Assembly: GCA_035771175.1 (NCBI GenBank)
Contig: CM069600.1
Coordinates: 2,323,501 to 2,387,500 of the forward strand
Direction: 5' to 3'
DNA: 64,000 nucleotides
Source of the DNA: Paratinospora sagittata
Taxonomy: Eukaryota; Streptophyta; Magnoliopsida; Ranunculales; Menispermaceae
The position numbers and the translations under genes were made by a program. The notes under the pieces were generated by a model. It had not been told where the DNA came from and ran no database searches. It saw only the letters and a list, made by a program, of their open reading frames with translations. Positions 47,501 through 60,500 of this stretch are shown here, piece by piece. The stretch's first letter is position 1; each line of letters opens with the position of its first letter.

Positions 47501-48589
47501 ATAATACCAGTGCAAAGATTATAAGTTTTTAGCCAATCTGAACTACCATATTATCTCGTGAATTTGATTAATGATGACAAGTTAGGTGTTTTGTATAGAA
47601 GAGACGTGTAAAGTTTCCTTCTTTATTTAATGAATTTAAGTTTCCTATAAAAAAAAAAGTAAAATGTTTTTGCCAATAGTAGCTAATTCTCTTTAAAATG
47701 TTTTTGCCAATAGTAGCTAATTCTCTTAGTGTGATATTTTGATTAATGTATATTGTCGACAGTGGCAGTGAAGCACGTTATTAACTTTCATTGCTCTAAT
47801 TAAACAACAATTGTTTTTGAAAAGATATTTAACAAGTGGATTGGGTTGGATCCAAACTGACCAGCATTATATGGGCATCATCCCCTATAATTTTTGGATT
47901 CATTTTTTTATGTAGAATAAAATATGGATTAAATGGTTAGGATTGGTCATTTCTATTTTGTATTGGTTTCAAAACAATGCATACCCTAAAATTTTGTATT
48001 GAACTTGTTATATGGAACATAATCTAGGTTGCATACACATTGCACTTAGCAGCCATACCACATACTTGTCAAGAATACCTGAACATATCAAGCATCTTCA
48101 GAAAATATCACTAAGTTTTGGAGCAATAGCATGTTCCCAAGCATTATATTGACCATAGACCGTTACAAGAAAAACTAGATAAAAATGTCTATCAAAGTTG
48201 CAATCAGACTCATGGAATCTAGAAGTAGCATTAGATAGACTTACGCCCATTTAGGATCAGGCGCACCACAATCGGCACAAATTCGGTTATCACTCTGTAG
48301 CAATAGCTCTTTTAATTTCCTTGCATTACCTGTTGGAATAATTGAACAATTTCAATAGAATGCAGTGAGTGAAGACCCTTTTGGGAAATTTGAACAATTA
48401 GTTAATTTGCAAAAAAAAAAAAAACAAAAAAAAAAACGAGTCCTAATTCATGAATGAGAAAGGGCACAAGAAGACAATATTCTAGAAACAAAGGAATGGA
48501 CAAAACTTTTTTTAATCACAATACTTCATTTTACCATTTCTTTGAAGTACTAAAAGCATACCTGGAGAAAGCTTTTGGTTGGCACTCAT
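41556..48589 (-). CDS. AGD12: ArfGAP with C2 domain (AGD12/ZAC-like), 3' end missing
   Basis: Seven exons join in frame: 48589-48562, 48329-48245, 46442-46367, 45618-45455, 45041-44912, 42173-42057 and 41651-41556 (232 codons). It starts [11 protein letters not shown]. The ArfGAP zinc finger has [13 protein letters not shown] and [19 protein letters not shown], including the arginine finger in GVHR, and stimulates GTP hydrolysis by ARF. From about residue 165 comes a C2 domain ([38 protein letters not shown]), which in ZAC proteins binds phosphoinositides or Ca2+. The family is about 335 residues, so roughly 100 residues of the C2 domain and tail are absent. No such exon lies between 41556 and the satellite. 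A leader exon lies near 50327-50410. AGD12 against AGD13 cannot be told apart. Confidence 0.88.
43900..44640 (+). pseudogene. LINE zf-RVT fragment in an ArfGAP intron
   Basis: Codons read [27 protein letters not shown] and [11 protein letters not shown], the same region as at 34256-34845 but with frame breaks after CCFCKD. An A-rich stretch at 44637-44646 may be the tail. It lies antisense to the ArfGAP gene. Confidence 0.7.
45870..45985 (-). mobile_element. Au-like SINE
   Basis: On the minus strand GGGGTGTACCCAGTGCATGA, GCAGGGGTGTGGGGAAAGGA and TGCAACCTTACCCTGC match the widespread plant SINE type often called Au. It lies in an ArfGAP intron, in the gene's direction. Confidence 0.65.
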
Positions 48590-48864
48590 TCCTTCGTTCA
48601 CGAGCTACGATCATCCACAAAATCCAACCTCTAACTTTATAATTAACAATCACCCCAACAAAATTAATTTAATAAACAATAACAATGATGATGTAAATAT
48701 GAAACAAAAAAGGAGCAATAATCAAAATAAAAATCGAAACAACAATTATGTTTTTGAAAGGTTTTAGTTTCCAAAGTTAAGAGACATTTGACCTTTTTCA
48801 TTTATTTTGTATACACCTTTCTTCTTTTGAAGAAAATGGCTCTTTAACATAATATATTTGTCTT

Positions 48865-49070
48865 TTTTTTTTTTTTTGAGAAGATACAATGTTAGTCGTC
48901 GTTGTATAACCAGCTCCATCACCAAACCACACTCTCAGTGATGTATCAGGTCCGTTGTTGACCCACTAATCCCCCTCACTCCTAGGGTGAGGCAATGACA
49001 AGAGTTGAACCTAGAACCTTTGCATTCCAAAGCCACCTCTTTACCAACTGCACCAACTCCATGTTGGCAA
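48865..49070 (-). mobile_element. tRNA-derived SINE with 11-bp TSD
   Basis: Minus strand: GGAGTTGGTGCAGTTGGTAA (box A) and GGTTCTAGGTTCAACTC (box B), ending in a T-run on the plus strand. ATATTTGTCTT flanks both sides (48854-48864 and 49071-49081). Confidence 0.82.
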
Positions 49071-49156
49071 ATATTTGTCTTCAAATAGCAATATTTCTCA
49101 TCTACAAATCCCATATTTTTAATGAACTTGATTAGCATTTTGTGGACAAGATGCAT

Positions 49157-49204
<48 letters not shown>
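49157..49204. repeat. (GA)n microsatellite
   Basis: About 23 uninterrupted GA units in the leader intron of the ArfGAP gene, just right of a SINE. It is probably length-variable. Confidence 0.95.
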
Positions 49205-49206
<2 letters not shown>

Positions 49207-50639
49207 CCTAAAGTGGCTGAAGAAGCTAAGAACTAGAGAAGAGTCTCGTGGTTAATATATATGTGAATCGCCTACAACTGAAAACTATATTGTCACGTAC
49301 ATTATCTTTGCTATCTGACCCTGATTAAATAAGCTTAAATTTATTCTAATGATATTTTAAGGTACAAACTTTAAAATCGATACTGGCACATTTTTTTTCC
49401 TACTGAACAGCTACCCGTCTTTAAGTGTTTTATATTTGCTGCAACAAGTTCTTGACCTGAATGAAGAAATGTGGTCGCATCAAGTTGATATAGGCATAAA
49501 ATCAACTCAAACTGGATCAAATGAATCTAGAATCACTATTTGGACCTTGTGCAAGGGAGTTAGACAACATGCCTCTAGATAAGGCGCAATGGCCAAAAAA
49601 AAAAAAGTCATTTTTATAAACGATTCATGAAATGTTATTGCTGTTGAATAAACATGCACATCTACTGCAAACCACTGACGCAGGGCATTGAAGAAATGCG
49701 TAGCATGAGTGAGATACTATTCTCTTAAAACCTTCATTAATACTATTCCTTTTAAACCTTCACTGATAATTGCACACTACACATGCTTTTAAACTTTTTC
49801 AACAAACATTAAATGTTCAGCAAAAGCTCACAAAAGGCAAGATTCGCAGCTTTATCTAAAACCTATTTTCTGGAGGTGTGCAAATTCAATAATTTAACTA
49901 GAACAGCGGTAGTTGACCACAATCTTATATTGCGAACATGTATTATTTTGCAATTCTCAATCAAACACGTTTGCAATAACATCTGAAACTTCAGAGATTC
50001 AACGCCAAAAAAAAAAAACTCCTAATTCAATTACATTCAAATGAATAGAGCGAATAAATATCCACAAATCTCCATCAACAGACGCAAAACTAAATAAATT
50101 CCTAATCCACGAAACCAACCTGCTCGATCAATAGAAATGAAATTGGCAACCAAACCTTCAATCACAGAACAAATAAATAAACAAACAAATCTCCATAGAA
50201 ATTCAAAAACGATTCAAAAGAACAGGAAAATCATCTGGTTTAAAAAAAAAAAAAATTCATCATCGTTAGCGCGATTCCAATTGCAAGATCAAAATATAAG
50301 ATTAAGATTCTCAAAAAAAAAAATTACCGATTAATCCGAAAAACTTGCAAATTGCAGCACCGAGAAGAATAAGAAGAAGAAGAAGAAGATATGGTTTTTG
50401 GATCTCTTTTTTTGTATTTTTATTGTGTCATTAGTGAGGCGTTATGTTCTCGTTGTCTGCCTCTAACAACTGCCGAATTGTACGTACCGTCTGCACGTGC
50501 GAGTCGGACCCGGTGCGTTCGTGTGACGAACGATAATGGCTGCCTTTTTAGAAACTGTTTTCAGTTTTAATAGAAAACTTATTTGAATAAAACAAAAGGT
50601 GCAGCCCATTGACCGAGGCGTCAAGAACAGAGAGCGTGA

Positions 50640-52930
50640 GAACGAAACTGTGTCTGAGAACTGGCCAACTCAGTCTGGCCAAGAACAGTATAATTTAGAG
50701 ATCATTGAAATCTCTGGTGCTGCTTCTTCCCCATGATGAGAATGTGGAGCAGTACGTGGAACAGGGAGTGGATCATGTTTCCACTTTCAAAGAAAAATTA
50801 CAAAAGGGCTCTGGTTATCATTCATTTCTGGATGAAGTATTTATCTGTGAAAATGCTAGTGTTGATGATGAGGGAATGAAACAAGTTAGAGATGATTCTG
50901 ATGATAATCATAGAATTAATGTTGATAAGGAGACGCTAGTGCGACTTTGACGTCCTTGGATAATCAAATTACTTGGTAAATCAGTGGGTTAGAAGTTCAA
51001 GTTTGACTGTGTCACGGCCGTTACTGGTGCATTTTAGATCAGTTCAACGTTGGCGACACAATTTTAAAACTGTATCTCAACCATCTCTGCATGGGTTCGG
51101 TTGCCGGGACTGACAATTGAATATTATGATGATGGCATTTTTAACTCGAATCGGCAATGTTTAGGGGAAAACCTTGAAAATTGATCCCTTCCACATAGTA
51201 CCTTCAAATCGCAAACCATTTTGGTTTGAAGCGGCGTGGCTTAGACATGAGAGTTTCAAGAACTTGCTTCACTCTTCTTGGCAGCCTTTTCCTCATTCAT
51301 TCTCTGCAGCTGTTCAATCTTTTTTTAAGTCGTCTAGAGGTGGAGCTTATGGACCAGTTTAATGAAATTTTGAAGGGAGAAGAAATGCTTTGGCTTCAAA
51401 AATCTATGGTCCAGTGGTTGAAGGAAGGAAGGATGATAACACTGTTTTTTTCCATATAAGTAGTACCTTGATTCGAAGAAGTCGAAATAAAATTAAATGT
51501 CTCCGTATTGAGGGAGAGTGGTGTGATGATCAGCGGGTTCTTCAACAACATGTTCTCAATTACTTTCAAAAGCTATTTGCTCTGGACCAAGAAGGTGCTG
51601 CTACTAGTAGGAACTGTTTTATCCCGATGGAGGCTCCTTGCTATCTTTCTACTGAGGACGGTGTTCTTCTGTCCTCTCCTATTCAAGAAACTGAAATTCT
51701 TAGAGCTTTGGGAAATATGATTGGGATGTTGAAAGCTTCGGGGACCCGATGGTTTGCAGGCGGTTTTCTATCAGAAAAATTGGGATGTTGTGGGTGCTAA
51801 TGTGACTGATATGTTAAAAAATGTTTGGCAAGATGGTGTTCTTCCGGAAGGGATTAATCACACTTTCATTGTGCTTGTTTCTAAGGTAGAGCATCCGGAA
51901 TCAGTTACTCAAATACGTCCAATTAGTTTATGTAATGTGAGCTACAAATTACTATAAAAAATTATTGTTGATAGGATGAGACCTTTTCTTCAAAAATTAG
52001 TGGGGGTGACTCAAAATAGCTTTATACCCGGTTGAGGTACCACAGATAATAGCATTATTGCTCAAGAGGGTCATTCACAGTATGCGTAGGAAGAAAGGTG
52101 CAAGTGGTTACATGGCTATCAAGATCGATCTGGATAAGGCATATGATAGAATCAGCTGGGATTTCCTTGGAGACACTTTGGAATTCTTCCACTTTCCTTC
52201 TAAGCTTAGTAATATCATTCTTCTTTGTGTCTCATCAGTCCACTTCTCAGTTTTGTGGAATGGAGAGCCAACTCCTATGTTTCAAGCCAAACGAGGTCTC
52301 CGGCAAAGTGACCGCCTTTCCACGTATCTTTTTGTTTTGTGTATGGAACGTCTCTTGCATATGATTTTGGCATCCAAAGTCCAATGGTGGTTTGAGCATT
52401 CGAACTACTAGGGAGACTAACTTGGCTTTTTCGGGTAAGCTAGGTTGGCAATTGCTTAAAGAATCTCCTGCTCTTTGGGTGAAATTGTTAAAGGAGAAGT
52501 ATGGTTAAGTCACAGGGTATGCTTTCTATTATGAACTGTTCTGGTACTTGAATAATTTGGAGGGGCATTTGGCAAGGAATTTCACACATGAAAATGGGTA
52601 TGACTTGGAGAGTAGACAAGGGTGATTGCATTTCCTTTTGGTTTGATAAATGGGTTGGTGATAAACCTTTGTGCCATCTCATAACTACTCCTATTCATGC
52701 TGCTGATTTGCAACTAAAGGTTATGGATCTTATGACTGATAAACCTTTGTACAAACTAAATCCTGATGGTACTGCTGCTAAAGGGGGAACCCTTGTCTTT
52801 CAAGCTTTGGTGGTCTTATTAGAGACAGTTCTGGCTCATGGTTAGTGGGCTACGCTGGTGTTATTGGTTTGGCTAATAATATGATTGCTGAACTTCGGGG
52901 GTGTAGTAAGGGAGGGTTTATTGTTAATGG
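50640..52930 (+). pseudogene. L1-type LINE remnant with RT and RNase H pieces
   Basis: From about 51200, codons read PFWFEAAWLRHESFKNLL, FFHISSTLIRRSRNKI, LPEGINHTFIVLVSK and ITQIRPISLCNVSYKLL-type text. These are followed by stops, then GYMAIKIDLDKAYDRISWDF and GLRQSDRLSTYLFVLCME (reverse transcriptase). After an internal deletion comes DCISFWFDKWVGDKPL, and finally an RNase H piece with GGLIRDSSGSWLVGYAGVIG. The catalytic YxDD box is lost. The first 500 bases (50700-50950) have an open frame I do not recognise. It lies head to head with the ArfGAP gene. Confidence 0.82.
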
Positions 52931-54590
52931 GGTTAAAATAGTAATTTGATAATTAATTAATTTTTAATTTTTTCTTATACCTTACTTTTAAGTCATTCTT
53001 TTTTAATTTATCTTTTTAAGTTCTAAGTTTTACTTTTAATTGTCCTTATTCATATATTTGAATAATTTTAGTCATTTTTTATTATATTAAAAGATAAAAT
53101 ATATCTACTTTTTTTTATAAAAAGTTATTTTGTTTTAATTATTTTTTTAATGAAAATTTTGTCTACATGCACTAGTATATATATAATGCATTATATATAT
53201 TTTTTAATAAAAATGCATAATTTTTTTTTTCTTTTTAATAGAATTAAAATGAATGAAACTTTACAAGAAAGCAACTGAGGATAAGTAAGGGTATAAATTT
53301 AAAAGTTTGGAAAGATAAAATAGAAATAGTGAGAATTAAAAATGCCTATAATAAGCCAAAAGTAATTAGAGTACAAGATTATTATAAAAATATCTTTAAA
53401 ATAAAATTTTTAAGGACATTTTAAATAAAAAATAAATAATATTCACAATTAACTATCCATTCCCACTCTAAATAGTATAGATTAAAGTGTCTATCTAACT
53501 TTTTATCAAATATTAATAAGAATTGTTATCCAATTCGAGCTTCATGTCCGAGTTTATGAATTTAAATAAGAGTTATTAAATACATCAAAATGTCAATTTC
53601 AATACAAAGTTAATATTCAACAACGGATAGTTTGATTTAGATTTACGTATAGTTAATCCGACAAAGTTTTACATTGACTATTAGCTACCTTATTCAATCT
53701 TACTCCTTTACTTAAATTTAGAATCGACCCTGAAAAATTAATATAAAGATAATATTCTTTTGATAAATAAATAAATAAATAAATAAAATACATATGAAGT
53801 TAATATCTATTTTTTGATTTCATTTTTTTGATTTCGTTTGGAGATTAATTTCGTTTTTTTAATCCAAAATCTATTATTTTTCCCCACCAATAACTTCTTA
53901 ACTTAATTAATCCATCACATTATATACAACTTACAAAATTTGACTCTTTCACTTGCCATTTCCACAATTTTTCAAATAATATTCATATGTATATATATTT
54001 CTAAGTATGAAAGATACGGGTACATACACCTAAAGAAGACACCCATCGCATTTATGTTAGAGTTAAAGCTTAGGGTACCTTTGCGGACGAGACTTGAGAT
54101 GTAGAGATATAACTCGAACCCAAGATTAACGATGTGGTCATCTTAAGTGTCATCAGTTTGATACGAGTTGGTTTCGTATTCAAACTGAAATCGAAATGAA
54201 ACTCAACACTTGACCAAATCGAATCAAACAAAGTCAATTTAATTCGATTTAGATATTTAAATTATAATAATTATTATTTTAATTGTAAATATGTAATAAG
54301 TACGTATTATAATATATTTAACATAAATTACGATTTTAACCTTAATTAGTTCGATTTGATTTATTACGCTTTTTAAATTTCGAACATGTTAAAAATTAAA
54401 CCAAACAGAATCAAATACATCGATTCAGTTCGATTTCGTAATTTTGGCCAATTCATGGGACAACTTCTTTTTTTTTTTTTTTTTTTTTTTTTAAGATCAT
54501 AAAATAACACTTTTGGAAAAAAAAAAAAAAGAAGCATAATGTTAAATAATTAAGTAAAATTTCCTTTCTCTTTTATACGACCTAAACTAA
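52931..54590. other. AT-rich intergenic sequence
   Basis: No gene is supported. From 54130 to 54450, motifs such as AAATCGAATC and GTTCGATTTGATTT occur in both orientations, as in subterminal parts of hAT-like elements, but ends and target-site copies were not resolved. T and A homopolymers lie at about 54471-54492 and 54517-54530. Confidence 0.4.
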
Positions 54591-54599
54591 GATGTTACA

Positions 54600-54763
54600 T
54601 GGACAGTACTCTGCCCTCTTGAAGTAGTAGTAGTGGTACTCGTTCATTCACGCATTACTAGCCGACTGCCCTGCCGGGGAGGATTAGTCGCCGGCGACTT
54701 CCGACCACCGGAAACTCGACGGCGAGCTGGAGATCTCCCGCCTCTTCCAATTTCCAAGTTCAG
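54600..54763 (+). other. Leader exon of the PPR gene
   Basis: A locally GC-rich block (GCCGGCGACTTCCGACCACC and neighbours) ends in AAGTTCAG|GTTCGTG, a plausible donor. The next exon with a coding ATG begins at 56248. This matches a promoter-proximal, non-coding first exon; the transcription start is a guess. Confidence 0.5.
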
Positions 54764-54819
54764 GTTCGTGTAATGGTCGTTTTTGATGCATTTGAAACTA
54801 CTCAATTGTTCTTAGTTGC

Positions 54820-54822
<3 letters not shown>

Positions 54823-54854
<32 letters not shown>

Positions 54855-55031
54855 AAGAAAGAAAATTCTTAATTTCCACAGTAAAATGTTGGTGAAATGC
54901 ATGGTTTCTAACATTCTGATGATAGAGGCTTCGTTGTTTTCGAAAAGATAAAAAGATTGATAGAAAAAAAAGAAGCTATTTTAATGGCGTTGGCTGCTGT
55001 AATTGCTGTGTTCAATTAGTTGCTATTTCCG

Positions 55032-55077
<46 letters not shown>
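54823..55077. repeat. Homopolymers and (TG)n in the PPR leader intron
   Basis: A run of about 29 A (54823-54851), and a run of T followed by about 13 TG units (55031-55077), lie in the leader intron. Confidence 0.85.
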
Positions 55078-56252
55078 TTGATTGCAGTTTGGGGCTAATT
55101 GAAAAGGGATTTATTTTGTGAATTCATTTTTTTTTAGGAAACATTTATATATATATAGAGCTTCATTTGTGCTGTTAATATATGTAAAATGAGCATTATT
55201 GGATTTCAATGTATCAGCTTTAGCTTTTGGGTTCAACCATCAATGGTTTCTAACATGGTATCAGAATGTTGGTTTTGTAAAAGGTCCTGGTTTCAAGTGT
55301 CGATGTTGTCATTTGCATATTCCCTATTTGCACGATTGATATTTCTCTCTTCAGTCTCTCCACGTGCAAGATAGGGCTGCACGTGAGGGAGAGTGTTAAT
55401 GATAGCTTGATATACATTGTTGAGCCTCCACCTATGAACTTATAGCTTTTGGGTTTAGTGGCTTTCAACATGTACATCTTCATGTTAAATTCGTGTTTTC
55501 AAATTCATGTCAACAGAACCTCTGACTTATACAAATTATATTTCTGTATACAATGGTGGATAAGGAGGGTGGAAGTCATGTGTTGAATTCCTTTAGGGAA
55601 TGTTTTATAGCATGCACATGGCTATGGAGAATCATACGGATTATATTATATGTATGTATGACTAGTATCATGACATAGGTATCATTAGAATATGACTTAT
55701 ACAACATGTATTTATATGTGTTGAAAATGGTTTAATATTTAATGATAAAAGATTTGAAAGGAATTTAATTGATTTTGTATTACAGTAGTAGTAGTCGGGT
55801 TTGGGTTGTTAGAATAACTTAGTAAAGGAGCGAATTTTACATTGTTGGTAGTGTCTAGCTAGCACTCTGGCATGTGAAGTCATTGCTCACCGCCTTATAA
55901 TATAGGAAAGGAAGTCCCATTTGTTTTTAGTTGCTAAGTAATATAGGCTAGATTGTATCATCGAAGCAGTGTAATTGGTTTTCCATTATCCGAAAGTTTA
56001 GTATGGGCACTTAACCATCAATCTTAGGGATGATGCTTATCTGATATTGCTTATTCTGTTTTTGTATCTAGTAATTTATTACACATTTTATACCTAAACT
56101 CAACTCAACTCAACTCAACACAACCTTTTCCTAACAATCGGTACCTTATTGAAAAAAAATAAAATCTATTTCTTTTCCCAAGTCTTTTGCTGCATCTATT
56201 TCTATATGTATGAGAGTGCACTAAAATAATCTTATTGCATATTGCAGCATTT

Positions 56253-57445
56253 ATGGGGGCGCATTACAACCTAAGGAAAGCATGCTTATCTCATGCATCA
56301 ACCAACATCTGCAAGCAAATATTTCACAGGTTTTTCTTCTCTTTGATTTACTTCATTTGATGTCTTTAGAATGCTATTAGATTGTCATCAAACCCAAAAT
56401 CTTTGCTATTAGAAAGAGCCTCAATAATGCACACCTTCCCACACTTGAAGCTCTAGCGAGCATGTTGAGAGATGTAGGAGCATGAAAAACCTCAAACTAT
56501 TGAATGGGGTTCAGGACCATTATGCCAGTGATTTAGATTGACTTGTCTCAATGCTGAAATTAGAATTCATACTATAAAAGAAATGTTGATGCCAACATTA
56601 GATGATCTTATTTTGGAACATTTGGATTAGGCCTTTGAATGATCTGCATTTTCATGTGGAAATGTTGTGGTTGGAAAAACTGAGTAGCCTTTAAAGTGTA
56701 TCCAAATAAAATGAAGTCCAGTGGATCCACTCCATGCTTACGACAAAGTTAGGGAAGTTAAATTTGCAATATATAAGCCAAGTGGGAGATAAACTAACGA
56801 GGTCCTCTTTTAGAAATCTCCTCTAGTCTCTCCTCTAGCAGATCACATTTCAACCACAGTTCTTTATTGTGTTGAGAAATTAGCAAAATGCAGCCTTTGC
56901 ACATGCATATACAAGCCTACTATACAAATGTAAAAAGAAACTATAAATCAATTGGTTAATTAAAGTAGAAGAGTCTAAAAGCTGGCACCCAAGTATATTT
57001 GATATATATTTAAAATCAATATTTCATGAGAAATTGGTCAAGTAATGCATTCGACACACGGCTACCTTATTACAGGAATTCATATGAAACTGAAGGTGGT
57101 GACCTACAAATGTACCACCTTGAAGTTGTGGCCTCTTTTAGGAACTCATAATATGCAAAACATATTGTGTTTTTTGCTTTTTTGTTATTTTTTAGTCAGT
57201 ATCTGTTTGTGTATGATTAAGTTATGAATTTCACATCTAACATTTCTATTTTTCTAGTTTCTTCAGGAGTTCAAATACAAGGACAGAGGTAGCATTTCAT
57301 TTTCTCATTGTTCCTTGCTCATAAACTTTTTGTTTAATTTGCATTTTATTTGAGCAAAAATATAGTCAAGATTTTCTCAGGTTTACCTAAAAATTGTTTA
57401 TATATGAACCTTGTATTTATCTTCTTCTTCTTCTTCTTCTTCTTC

Positions 57446-57516
<71 letters not shown>

Positions 57517-60500
57517 TCAATGACTTGTATGGATTTTGCCTTGTGATATTCTTCTTGTGTAGGTGAGCTGGATAGCTCAGTGTTGCAGGAGTCACTCTAC
57601 AAGACTTATTGGAGTTCACTATGGGAATTCCAACTATACTACCTTGGTGCCAACTTGGATGTCAAACCAATGCAGTTCAAAAGCAATAGCTTCAGCAGAG
57701 GTGGTGTTTGTTATCTCAACTTGCAACCTCTAAAAAGTAAAGGGTAGTTAATTTTTTTTTTTTGGGCAAATATTTTTACTTTCTCTACTAGAGTAGAGGT
57801 ATAACCTCTACAAGAGTAAGCAAAAAGTTTTGGCTTATTATATTAGAGTTTAAACCTTAATACAAATAGAGATTCATTTTAAAGTAGAAGTTGAGGCTAA
57901 ATAGAGTTACCAAACAGGCCTTTAAATTAGGCCATTACCTTTATACTTCTCAAGATAATTGTGATAGCATGCAGAAATATTTCTGCATTTCTTATTTAGG
58001 AAACCTCTGTAAAGGATGGTGTAATAAATTATGGAAGCTTACTGGAATTCTTTGATGATGTGCTTGCCAGTATGATAATCAATCTATACAATCAAGGGGT
58101 GATGAACGGACCCTCCAGATTGGGCAGAATATTACAAAGAAGGAAAAAGTCAAATTTCTTTTGGATACAGTAAGTAAAAAATCTAATATTTCAGTAAAGG
58201 ATGGTTATACCAGCAGCTTTATCCTATTTGTACTGCAAAATCTTTTCTAATCCATTCACTGATAATCAACAAATCTTTTTATTATTATTATTTTTTTTTG
58301 TAAAATAAGAAACAATGTTAGTTTCCGTGTTAATGTTAATGTTAATAGCACAACTATTCCCCTATCTAACTAGTGGTGAGTTTCGAACCTAGGTATTTCC
58401 TGTTTATCATATCCTAGTGGTTGCGGGGCCCCCTGCAACCACTATGCCAACTCCTTGTTGGCAATAACCAACAAATCCTCATTGTCTGATCTTCAAATTT
58501 CAAGTTCAGGACTTGAGTTCAAAACATTTGGAGATACGGATGGAAGCAAATGCTAGTTGAATCCCACTTTAAGATATAGCATCATCATAAAGCCTTCCCC
58601 ATTTGATTCTATCTTCAAAGCAACGCAACTCAACTAAGCCTTTTCCCAACTACATGAGATCGGCTACATGAATCCGCTTCCTCCTCTCCACTCGATCAAG
58701 GGCTAAGTTATCTTTTTAATTACAAGTAGTTATATCTTTCTTAGTTATTTTTGTTCATGTTATTTTAGTTTTTCCTCTACCTCTGTCATTGCCTGGATTG
58801 TTAATAGGTCACTTTTCCTAACTGAAGCATCTAAAGGTCTTGTATGTGTCCAAACCACCTTAATCAGCTTTCAGTTTTCAGTTTTCGCTCATTTTATCTT
58901 CAATTGAGATACTTCTCCTTTACCTTTTCTCAAATATGTTCATTTCTAATTTTATCTTTTAATGTTTAACCGGATATATCCATCTTAACACACACATTTC
59001 CATTACACTCCGTTTGTTAACGTTTTTTTATTGCCCAACATTCTGTTATATAGCTTAGCTAGCCTAATAACAGTTTATAAAATTTTCCTTTTAACTTCAA
59101 TTGGATTCTACCTCCATAGCCTGATCTTCAAACTTCAACTTTAAGCATTAAGTTTTCATTTTTTGTTCATATGCATCGTACAAGTATTGGATAGATTGAT
59201 CGAGATGATTTCAGTGTTATCTTCGGTGTTTTATCTTTCTATTCTTCCCTATGTTTTGTACGTTCTGTTGGACATTATCTTGGTACCACTCCTTTTTTAA
59301 ACCTTTTGATTAATCTGATAATAGCAAGTTGATTAAATATTTGCAGCTTTCCAACCTCAATGATTCCAAAGAAGCTGTTTATGGTGCCCTTGATGCGTGG
59401 GTTGCATGGGAGCAGACTTTTCCTATCGTTTCGCTAAAGAGAGCCTTGATTATGCTTGAGAAGCAATATCAGTGGCATCGAGTTGTTCAGGCATGGTTTC
59501 TCTTCCTCTCCTCTCTCTTTCTATCTTTCAGCATTCATGTATGCATACACATGTTATACATCCTTTGTCTCATAATTTTATCTTTTTTCTTTCTGAAATC
59601 ACAAAAAAATTGCCCAAAAAATCCACGTGGGTGGCTTTTCAAATTCCAGTATTTTGTCACCTCTTTGTACTTCTAAAATTCTGTTATTTTAACTCCAGCT
59701 TTCTGGTCTTATACCAGGTGATAAAATGGATGCTAAGTAAGGGACAAGGCTCTACAATGGGAACCTATCATCAGTTGATACGTGCTCTAGATATGGATCA
59801 CAGGGCAGAAGAAGCACACAGGTTTTGGGTAAAGAAAATTGGTGATGATCTGCATTCTGTGCCCTGGCAGCTATGTAAACTAATGATATCTATATATTAT
59901 CGAAACAACATGCTAGAGAGGCTTGTAAAGGTAACACCTCGTTCCACATTGCATAGGCCGTTAAAGGTACGCATATCATATTGTCCATGCCATCTGTTGT
60001 TGCTGCAAGGCTAGGACCATTTTAACTTGATTGCCTTTTATCCTATGTGTGGAAGAGTGTCAATGAAAGGATGGCGCTACAGGGACTCGGGTGCAAACTC
60101 AGCTGGCTTATTCACGTGCCTGGTCCCTTAGATCATCTTAGAGCTGCCCAATACATATGGCTCTAGGATGATCCAAGGGATTTAGGCTTGTGAGTGTGCT
60201 AGTTGAGTTTGGTACCCGAGTTCCTTCATTTCTGTTAAACAAATACAAAATGGTTACTCATGCTTATTTTGTGCTTATTAGTTTATCAACTTTCTTCATG
60301 GGTTAGAGCTATCTAAAATACGAGATAAACATCTTTGATCCACATTACAATTTTATGTTTCTTTAATGTTCGTTACTCATGATAGGCTATTGTTAGAAAC
60401 TACCAAATTAACGTTTGCCTAATTTAGATTTTTTTTTTCTTACAATCCTCTTTTTTGGGCTTCTGAAGCTTTTTAAAGGTCTTGAAGCATTTGATCGTAA

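Larger units (their letters stand above)
48604..50410 (-). other. Leader intron and first leader exon of the ArfGAP gene
   Basis: The ATG exon has an acceptor (GATCGTAG|CTCGTG) at 48604, so a leader exon lies upstream. The best candidate is 50327 to about 50410, ending TTAATCG|GTAATT. It is followed to the right by a less AT-rich, promoter-like stretch near 50430-50540. The intron holds a SINE and a GA microsatellite. Confidence 0.5.

Noticed and set aside
54130..54460. Another hAT-like MITE
   Set aside because: Subterminal motifs are present in both orientations, but the ends do not pair and no 8-bp duplication was found.
59472..60014. 180-codon plus frame in the PPR gene
   Set aside because: It reads through an intron in one part and runs past the donor at 59930 in another. 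Only the stretch from 59718 to 59930 is a real exon.
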